From Armatimonadota bacterium (lineage in GTDB: Bacteria; Armatimonadota; Fimbriimonadia; Fimbriimonadales; Fimbriimonadaceae), in contig JAGQUX010000005.1 of assembly GCA_020438215.1 (NCBI GenBank), positions 29,330 through 93,329 on the forward strand: a stretch of 64,000 nucleotides of DNA. Direction: 5' to 3'. A program made the position numbers and the translations under genes. This document shows, piece after piece, positions 58,275 to 64,000 of this stretch. The stretch's first letter is position 1. The number at the start of each line of letters is the position of its first letter. Under the pieces are notes generated by a model. That model was not told the origin of the DNA. It made no database searches and saw nothing but the letters and a program-made list of their open reading frames with translations.

Positions 58275-59456
58275 TTAATTGAAGCGCACCATGTACGGGA
58301 TACGAATCCCATTCTCGCTCGCCCAGAAATCAATGATTTCCATCTCATCGAGGCGAGGATTCCGGTTTTGCTTCCCTTTCACCTGGACAATATGCTTCGT
58401 TTTCGGATTGACTTCCATTGTCAACCGATCGAGCATCTGCCCTGCACGCTTTCCTTTCATAGGGAAGAACTTCACCGACAGAATTCGCGAAGAATTCTCA
58501 ACGCAGTCGCTCGCATATCCACCCACACAGTGATCCATCGTATCTCCTTCGATCCGAAGTGCCCGTGCGCTGGTCAATTCCGAAACCTGTACAAGCATTG
58601 TTTTGCTCCGCCATGTCCAGAACGGAAACTCCGCTTTCCACTGTGCATCGGAATGGTCAGGGTATTCCTGGTTCATCCAGTGCTCGTTCACAATCTCCAT
58701 GAACGACTGTGGGGTTCGCCCTGCGAATTCGATCCGCTGGATGTTCCCAATATCGTACAGGAATGAAAGGATTCGGAAAGTCTTCACCCTTTTGAATTCG
58801 CGCTGGCACCCGATCAAAAGCAGAATGATGGCTTCCAGCTTTTGTCGATGATCTTGCGCCGCCAGAAGGATGTTCCAACCCCCACATCGCCCGACTAGAG
58901 TTTGAAGTTCTTGATCGGATGCACCCGCGATCTTGAGCTTCGCCCACAGAACCCGCTGTCGTAGCGTGATCCCAGACGGAGCAACCGTGAAGGCGTGCAC
59001 CTCTTTCCGGGTCAAAACTTCAGAAAGGATCGGATACAAAGACTGCCCTTGCGCGAATGCAAGAAACAGCTTTCGCTGCAACACAAACTCTGCATGCGTT
59101 TCGTGACAATTCACCTCACCGCAGAGCAACTCCGCACCGGTTTCCCCGACAACGCTCCGGTACAAGAACCCCGGAACGGGGTACTTCACCAAAAGGTGAT
59201 CAACGAATTCCTTGATCTGTCGGCCTTGGCAGTACCTTCGCGTCGAGAAAGTTTCCGGATCCCGAATGAACGACTCTTGCAAGTCTTTCATGGGGAGAAA
59301 ACAAGCGAGTTCCTCGAAGCTTAATCGTTTACGCTTCGGCTGAGCATTCTCATTCTCTATTCTCTTTTGTCTGGTCAAAGTCGCAAGTAGTTCTTCTTCC
59401 TTCTTGGCTTTGAGCTCACGTCGAATTTGTATGATCGTTTTTTGCTTCTTGCCCAT
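58275..59456 (-). CDS. PcfJ-like protein
   Basis: A 393-residue cytosolic protein. A basic coiled N-terminus (TIIQIRRELKAKKEEELL) leads to a helical middle and the PcfJ-type C-terminal domain: LRIEGDTMDHCVGGYASDCV, then RILSVKF, LDRLTMEVNPKTKHIVQVKG and KQNRNPRLDEMEIIDFW. PcfJ-like proteins are known from conjugative plasmid contexts, where their role is unclear; the CVGGY motif is shared with many chromosomal homologues. Here no conjugation gene is near. It has its own terminator, so it is a single-gene unit. No ribosome site or -10 hexamer is obvious at ATG 59456. Confidence 0.8.
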   Translation of the reverse strand: MGKKQKTIIQIRRELKAKKEEELLATLTRQKRIENENAQPKRKRLSFEELACFLPMKDLQESFIRDPETFSTRRYCQGRQIKEFVDHLLVKYPVPGFLYRSVVGETGAELLCGEVNCHETHAEFVLQRKLFLAFAQGQSLYPILSEVLTRKEVHAFTVAPSGITLRQRVLWAKLKIAGASDQELQTLVGRCGGWNILLAAQDHRQKLEAIILLLIGCQREFKRVKTFRILSFLYDIGNIQRIEFAGRTPQSFMEIVNEHWMNQEYPDHSDAQWKAEFPFWTWRSKTMLVQVSELTSARALRIEGDTMDHCVGGYASDCVENSSRILSVKFFPMKGKRAGQMLDRLTMEVNPKTKHIVQVKGKQNRNPRLDEMEIIDFWASENGIRIPYMVRFN

Positions 59457-59771
59457 TGTTTTGATGGATTTGAACGGGACACACGCATAGGCAAGGCACG
59501 CAATGTGTCAGTTGATGAAGAATTTCAGGCATAAAGATGCCCGAAGTGTTTGGGAGATTTGGGGCGCCAGTTCTACGGCCTTGCCCCGGAAGAACTAGCG
59601 ACCCACTGAGTAGCGGTCACTTTGCATAAGGGCGCAAGTGTTGCACTTTTACAAACAGCTTGTCAAATTGGTCCTAGTGAAGCCTTGTGATGAGAGCCTG
59701 TGCGGAAACGATTCTTCGCGAAAAATTCTTGAATCAAAACCCACGTAGAGTGCTTTAGGATATTGAACGCT
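59457..59771. other. Gene-free stretch between PcfJ-like and DUF2892 genes
   Basis: About 315 bases between divergent genes. No convincing open frame, RNA gene or strong hairpin is seen. TAGGAT lies 10 nt before ATG 59772 and may be a -10 element. Upstream regions of both genes lie here. Confidence 0.5.
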
Positions 59772-59963
59772 ATGAAAAACGTTGGTTCTACTGATCGCGC
59801 AATTCGAATCGTTGCTGGGCTTGGGCTCGTTGGTACCGCTATCGCCACCAAGATGTGGTGGCTCCTGATCGGCATTGTGCCTTTGCTCACCGGGATATTC
59901 AGCTTCTGCCCTGCTTACGTTCTCTTCAAGACGAACACCTGCGGACTCAAAAAAGCTGAGTAA
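59772..59963 (+). CDS. DUF2892 (YgaP-type) small membrane protein
   Basis: A 63-residue protein matching the DUF2892 pattern: KNVGSTDRAIRIVAGLGLVG, a first helix, then WWLLIGIVPLLTGIFSFCPA with the Cys-Pro and TNTCG close to the end. Such proteins often accompany rhodanese or sulfur/oxygen stress genes (YgaP); no partner is next to it here. Two membrane helices are expected. ATG 59772 is chosen; TTG 59763 is less likely. The gene for an acetyltransferase starts 9 nt after its stop. Confidence 0.85.
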   Translation: MKNVGSTDRAIRIVAGLGLVGTAIATKMWWLLIGIVPLLTGIFSFCPAYVLFKTNTCGLKKAE

Positions 59964-59966
59964 AGT
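59961..59966 (+). promoter_or_regulatory. -10-like TAAAGT before the GNAT gene
   Basis: TAAAGT, overlapping the TAA stop of the DUF2892 gene, ends 6 nt before GTG 59973; no ribosome site is present. Same hexamer and spacing as at 23561-23566. Confidence 0.4.
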
Positions 59967-59972
59967 GATGGC

Positions 59973-60527
59973 GTGATCATTCACGCCCCTCGAATTACAC
60001 TCCGCCCATTCCATGCTGATGATTGGGAGTGGTTGCTACGTGTCGAGGGTACGTCCGAGAACGCGCGGTTCCAAAACTACGAGCCTCGCGATGAAGAGAA
60101 TGCTCGCAAATACGCAATTGAAGCTTCCGAAAAAGGGATTGGACAAGGAAATCCTGTTTGGTTTGAATTTGTAATCCAGGTGGATGGAACTGCCATTGGC
60201 CGAATCGGGGCGATTGCGGATGAACATCCTCTGCAGTTTCGTGTTTGGTACAGCCTTGACCCAACGCATGGCGGGAAAGGCTTTGCCACCGAGGCTCTCC
60301 AAACCATTCTCGTATTTGCATTTGAGGTCATGCAGATGCACCGTGTGTTCGCCTATGTGGATTCGCGGAACACTTCCAGTCGACGCCTTTGCGAACGGGC
60401 CCGCCTCCGCTTTGAAGCGGAGTTGGTAGAGGATTACGAACTCAAAGGGGAATGGACAAACACATGCTTCTACGCAATGCTTAGGCGCGAGTATTGCCAG
60501 CCGTTTGAAATCCAAATAATCGAATAA
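59973..60527 (+). CDS. GNAT-family acetyltransferase (RimJ/RimL type)
   Basis: A 184-residue acetyl-CoA transferase. Motifs: ITLRPFHADDWEWLLRVE at the N-terminus, AIGRIGAIADEH, the acetyl-CoA loop region YSLDPTHGGKGFATEALQTI (a Q/RxxGxG/A variant), and the late VFAYVDSRNTSSRRLCERAR. The protein resembles RimJ/RimL-type enzymes acting on N-termini or antibiotics; substrate unknown. Start is GTG 59973, immediately downstream of the DUF2892 gene. Confidence 0.88.
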   Translation: MIIHAPRITLRPFHADDWEWLLRVEGTSENARFQNYEPRDEENARKYAIEASEKGIGQGNPVWFEFVIQVDGTAIGRIGAIADEHPLQFRVWYSLDPTHGGKGFATEALQTILVFAFEVMQMHRVFAYVDSRNTSSRRLCERARLRFEAELVEDYELKGEWTNTCFYAMLRREYCQPFEIQIIE

Positions 60528-60558
60528 CCTTGATCAAAGCTCCCGCGTCATAGGGGTT

Positions 60559-62226
60559 ATGAGGGCACGAGTTTTTCTATCTGCGCTTTGTGTTTTTGTC
60601 GCTTCGCTCGCATTAGGGCAAGGTGGTCAATTTGGAGGTGCCGGTGCAGCAGGCGGAGGAAACATAGGATCCTTCAACTCCAGTGACCCTGGCGCAACGG
60701 TTCGCACTACTAAGGAGATGATTCTTACACCGGGCCAGAACGCCGAGTTTCCCCTCAAAGTCGGGGAAAACGATGTTGTTCGTGTACTGGTTTACAGCAA
60801 CGATTTTGACCCTGGTGTAGAAATCAAAGATGAGAAAGAGCAAGTTCTGATCAGTAATGATGATATTGAACCGGGTGTCCAAACTTCAAGGCTGATTTAT
60901 CGCTTCACAAAGCCAGGCGACTACAAGATCATTGTCACCGGATACAAAGATGCAGGTGGTGGTCAGTTCCGTATCGAATTAGAGCGATTTCCTTGTGTTC
61001 TTGCGCCCAAGGGCAGGCTAAATATCACTAAACACCAGGGCACACGATCCTTTGTAGTCCCTCTGGATAAGACCACACCAACTGCAATCACTATCAATGA
61101 TCATTCGATGTCTGACAATACAACGGTTTACCTACCAAATGGTAGTCAAAAGAAAATCGGGGAATTTGAATATCACATGCAGTTCCAATTTGAAGACAAG
61201 TTTATGCTTCCGGCTGGGGACGGCGAATGTTTCATTCAAATTTTCAGTTTGGAAGAAGGCGAGAGCTACATTGCCACAAGCCCAGTTCAATTCGTTGATA
61301 TTGACAGCATTGGAAAAGCTGACTTTCAAAGCGAAGTTTCTATTGAGGATCTCATTATCTATCGCTTCACTCTTCCTGAGAATCAGATCAGTGAAGTCGA
61401 TGTTTCCAGTGAAAAGGAGAGAGTCGTGGCTTTACTGGAAGAGAGCAAGCTAGATCCTAATGAAAGCAAACGGCTAGTCTGTGATTTCCCAGGTATGGCA
61501 AAATCCAACACCAATTTTGTGTGTTTGCCATTAGGAAAAGTAAGGTTTGAGCTTGCCGTCGCAACCCTCGCCCAGTTACCTCATCAGAAGTACAAACTTA
61601 CAATCAAGCCATTTTCGTCGGAGCTAAGACCTGGACAGAAAACACAAGAACTTACGCTTGGTTCAAAGAAATACTATGATTTACAACTCAAAGCAGGCCA
61701 CGTCTATAGAATTACCGCCAGTTCTCAAACATTTGATGCAGTTCTGAGCCTCTACAACAAGTCAGGAATGTTCCTTTCTCGAAATGACGACTTCGATTCC
61801 AAAAATTCAAAAATTGAGTTTGTCCCTCATGTTTCTGGAAAGCACTATCTCCAAGTTGCCAGCTATGGAGACGGCGGGGGTGGAAATTTTGATCTGACTG
61901 TCGAGGAAGTTACTCCCAATTCCCTTGGTAACAAAGTAAACCAAGCTTTAAGTGAGAGCGAGTTGGCATCATACATGGTCAAAGAACAGAAGGGGGCTCA
62001 ATTTGTAATTCGTTCTGTTCTTCACGGTGCCCTACCTATATGCAAATTGCTTCTGCAGTCTGGGGAAACCGTAGAACCTACAGTTGTGATTGAACCAAAT
62101 GGTAATGCTCTGTTCTTTTTCACAATTCCTGAAGACGGTGAGCATGTCCTTTGGGTGGAAGGCCAAGAAGGTCAGACTGCGCTTCAACTTGAGCGAGTGA
62201 AGATTCAATCAACTGGCGGAGGCTAG
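60559..62226 (+). CDS. Secreted protein with PPC-type domains
   Basis: A 555-residue exported protein with a signal peptide (VFLSALCVFVASLALG) and a Gly-rich stretch behind it. It contains at least two bacterial pre-peptidase C-terminal (PPC) domains, near residues 55-150 (LVYSNDFDPGVEIKDEKEQV; YRFTKPGDYKIIVTG) and 360-450 (YDLQLKAGHVYRITASSQTF; SLYNKSGMFLSRNDDFDSKN; SGKHYLQVASYGDGG). No protease domain is present, so it may be a carbohydrate-binding or surface protein. The upstream ribosome site is weak. Its stop shares 4 nt with the convergent aldehyde dehydrogenase. Confidence 0.8.
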   Translation: MRARVFLSALCVFVASLALGQGGQFGGAGAAGGGNIGSFNSSDPGATVRTTKEMILTPGQNAEFPLKVGENDVVRVLVYSNDFDPGVEIKDEKEQVLISNDDIEPGVQTSRLIYRFTKPGDYKIIVTGYKDAGGGQFRIELERFPCVLAPKGRLNITKHQGTRSFVVPLDKTTPTAITINDHSMSDNTTVYLPNGSQKKIGEFEYHMQFQFEDKFMLPAGDGECFIQIFSLEEGESYIATSPVQFVDIDSIGKADFQSEVSIEDLIIYRFTLPENQISEVDVSSEKERVVALLEESKLDPNESKRLVCDFPGMAKSNTNFVCLPLGKVRFELAVATLAQLPHQKYKLTIKPFSSELRPGQKTQELTLGSKKYYDLQLKAGHVYRITASSQTFDAVLSLYNKSGMFLSRNDDFDSKNSKIEFVPHVSGKHYLQVASYGDGGGGNFDLTVEEVTPNSLGNKVNQALSESELASYMVKEQKGAQFVIRSVLHGALPICKLLLQSGETVEPTVVIEPNGNALFFFTIPEDGEHVLWVEGQEGQTALQLERVKIQSTGGG

Positions 62227-63800
62227 CCCTCGCCCGTCGTTCGCTCACCATTGATCTGACGCATTATCCCAAGGGGGTTAGACTTCAATAGCTCCGGAGG
62301 AAGAACATCTTCCGGAGCATTTTGGTAGCACACAGGACGGAGCCAACGGAAGATCGCCGCACTCCCAACACTCGTAAACCGAGAATCTGATGAAGCCGGG
62401 TACGGCCCACCATGTTGCATCGCATGACCAACTTCGACTCCTGTCGGAAAACCGTTGTAGAGCACTCTTCCCACCTTACCAAGCAAACATTCAGTCAACC
62501 GTTTGGTGAGGGCATCATCACCAGGGCCGTGATGGATCGTTGCTGTCAGTTGCCCCTCGATGTTTGCCGCGACCTCGCACATTTCCTCCACTGAGTTACA
62601 ATTGACGACAAGTGTTGAAGGGCCAAACACCTCTGCACTTAAGACCTCATCGGCGAGGAAACTATTCGCATCCGTACTAAATACGCACCCAGAAACCGAG
62701 GTTTCCAGTTCATTTCCTTCGGATTCCGTATATACAGCCGGGTGAGATTTTAGTCGTCCTGAACCGGCTTGATAGCTCGACTTGATCCCACGAGTGAGCA
62801 TGGTCCCTGGCGTCGCCAACGCAACTGATTCCGCCAAACGGTTGACAAAGGCTTGCTGCTCATCGGAGCGGATTGCAACCGCTAACCCCGGGTTGGTGCA
62901 GAACTGCCCAACGCCCATACAAACTGATCCGGCTAGCCCTTCCGCTAAGGATTCCCCCCTTTCCGCAAGTGCACCTGGAAGAATAAAAACAGGATTTACA
63001 CTCCCCATTTCAGCAAAAACTGGTATGGGAGAGGGTCGCTTGGCGGCAAGGTTGCAGAGTGCTCGCCCGGCATGCTGTGATCCCGTAAAACCAACCGCTT
63101 GGATAAATTGATTTTGCACCAACCACTCACCAGTTTCGATGTGGCCGTGCACCATTGAAAACACTCCATCGGGCATGCCAGCACAAACTGCCGCTTTGAT
63201 GATTGCTCGCGCCACCATTTCCGAAGTTCCTGGATGAGCAGGATGCGCTTTGACAACGACCGGGCATCCCACTGCCAAAGCGGACGCGGTGTCACCTCCA
63301 GCGACGGAAAATGCGAGCGGAAAATTGCTCGCCCCAAACACAGCAACCGGCCCCAGTGGAACAAGCATCCTACGCAAATCAGGTCGCGGGATCGGCTCGC
63401 GTTCAGGAAGGGCTGGCTCAATGCGCACGTCGCGCCATGAGCCTTCGCGGATGACTTTTGCGAATATCCGAAGCTGGTTGCATGTTCTACCGCGCTCACC
63501 TTCTAACCTTATGGTGGGAAGGGCTGTCTCCGCAGAACATCGCTCAATAAGAACGTCACCCAACGCTTCAATACCATCAGCGATCAGCTCCAGAAAGTGT
63601 GCCCGCGCTTCGTTTGAAGTACTTTTGAATGCTGAGAATGCTTGCTGCGCCGAATCACATGCGGCATCAACTTCCTCTTTCGTTGCTACAAAAAAGTCTG
63701 TTGGTAGGGCCTCTCCTGTAGCTGCATTCAAGGCGGAAAACGCTTCCACTCCCAAGCGAGAAGTGGCTGATCCAATGAATTGTGACCCAATAAGAAGCAT
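62223..63800 (-). CDS. Alpha-ketoglutarate-semialdehyde dehydrogenase-type aldehyde dehydrogenase
   Basis: A 525-residue NAD(P)+-dependent enzyme that oxidises 2-oxoglutarate semialdehyde (2,5-dioxopentanoate) to 2-oxoglutarate, at the end of hydroxyproline, arabinose or glucarate breakdown. Motifs: VAVFGASNFPLAFSVAGGDT, the NAD-loop Gly in VGFTGSQHAGRAL, the base Glu in FAEMGSVNPVFIL and the nucleophile in GVGQFCTNPGL. The QFCTNPG and FGASNFP forms fit KGSADH rather than betaine-aldehyde enzymes. It begins 9 nt after a D-amino-acid-oxidase-like gene on the same strand. Confidence 0.92.
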   Translation of the reverse strand: MLLIGSQFIGSATSRLGVEAFSALNAATGEALPTDFFVATKEEVDAACDSAQQAFSAFKSTSNEARAHFLELIADGIEALGDVLIERCSAETALPTIRLEGERGRTCNQLRIFAKVIREGSWRDVRIEPALPEREPIPRPDLRRMLVPLGPVAVFGASNFPLAFSVAGGDTASALAVGCPVVVKAHPAHPGTSEMVARAIIKAAVCAGMPDGVFSMVHGHIETGEWLVQNQFIQAVGFTGSQHAGRALCNLAAKRPSPIPVFAEMGSVNPVFILPGALAERGESLAEGLAGSVCMGVGQFCTNPGLAVAIRSDEQQAFVNRLAESVALATPGTMLTRGIKSSYQAGSGRLKSHPAVYTESEGNELETSVSGCVFSTDANSFLADEVLSAEVFGPSTLVVNCNSVEEMCEVAANIEGQLTATIHHGPGDDALTKRLTECLLGKVGRVLYNGFPTGVEVGHAMQHGGPYPASSDSRFTSVGSAAIFRWLRPVCYQNAPEDVLPPELLKSNPLGIMRQINGERTTGEG

Positions 63801-63809
63801 TTTACTAAC

Positions 63810-64000
63810 CTATTTCAATCGCACCGGATCAATGGAAACAACTGGCTTTTCGCCCGCCACTATTTGGCGAACAATCCTTCCTGTCACCGGGCCTAAACTG
63901 AGTCCCATCATAGCATGACCGGTGGCCAAAATTATATTCTCGGTACCTGGAATAGGGGAAATGACCGGTACCCCGCGAGTCTCACATGGGCGGAGACCCG
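63810..64000 (-). CDS. FAD-dependent D-amino-acid / D-hydroxyproline oxidase-like, C-terminal end
   Basis: Partial gene; the window edge cuts the 5' part. The 62 residues visible read LRPCETRGVPVISPIPGTEN, then ILATGHAMMGLSLGPVTGRI and VRQIVAGEKPVVSIDPVRLK before TAG. This is the C-terminal cap of DadA-like FAD oxidoreductases (the usual form is a GLRPxTxDGxPxIG motif, then a GHxxxGxxLAPxTG motif). With the ketoglutarate-semialdehyde dehydrogenase 9 nt downstream, the best reading is cis-4-hydroxy-D-proline oxidase of a hydroxyproline-degradation operon. Confidence 0.75.
   Translation of the reverse strand, partial: GLRPCETRGVPVISPIPGTENIILATGHAMMGLSLGPVTGRIVRQIVAGEKPVVSIDPVRLK

Overview
The window looks like chromosomal DNA of a free-living bacterium of medium G+C. 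It has no phage, plasmid, CRISPR array or rRNA operon. A lipoprotein-rich envelope, a protein resembling an outer-membrane beta-barrel, secreted proteins with FlgD-type Ig ends, ThyX, PcfJ-like and HTTM proteins, and Fimbriimonas-style gene content suggest a diderm lineage such as Armatimonadota (Fimbriimonadia). That placement is an inference from content. No marker-gene comparison was possible.

Layout. 1-2.1 kb: the tail of an unknown gene, an HTTM (gamma-carboxylase-like) membrane protein and its partner. 2.2-4.4 kb: nadB and a small gene interrupted by a stop. 4.3-12.9 kb: four large exported proteins on the minus strand (unknown exported protein, Big_1/LptA-like/beta-barrel, FlgD-Ig, CsgG-like with a Gly-Thr-Thr tract). 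13-24.5 kb: housekeeping genes (coaE, rpsA, ppx-like, an ArnT-like glycosyltransferase, a methyltransferase-comEA-folD-purE unit, ftsZ, a nitroreductase, a PfkB kinase). 24.5-39.4 kb: mntR-like, dapF, MerR, thyX, trpG/pabA, typA, lipB with a membrane nucleotide cyclase, a Lys/Ala-rich basic protein, and the unit rnhC-pyrR-pyrB-pyrC-lipoprotein. 39.4-46.9 kb: a secreted HExxH protein, tRNA-Ile, a PQQ-like propeller, dprA-nagA, and a STAS-Usp fusion. 46.9-51.9 kb: a tightly overlapped operon hisN-like/ruvX/mltG/yqeG-gtrA fusion/aroE/sua5. 52-64 kb: sulfatase, tRNA-Ala with an inserted GIY-YIG gene, a subtilase, assorted envelope proteins, a PcfJ-like protein, and the end of a probable hydroxyproline-degradation operon.

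Three things stand out. (1) At 53.5-53.9 kb a free-standing GIY-YIG nuclease gene lies directly behind tRNA-Ala(TGC), bracketed by a perfect 43-bp repeat of the tRNA 3' part. The unit is about 308 bp and resembles a minimal tRNA-targeting mobile element. (2) At least 14 genes or operons have a -10-like hexamer (TAGAAT, CATAAT, TAAAGT and similar) exactly 6-7 nt before the start codon, which is the signature of leaderless mRNAs. (3) The mntR-like gene has no ATG, GTG or TTG where its domain must begin, but it has that same hexamer 6 nt before an ATC codon, suggesting a non-canonical leaderless start.

The gene order is very compact. Same-strand genes often overlap as ATGA or TGATG, and seven convergent pairs share exactly four bases of overlapping stop codons.
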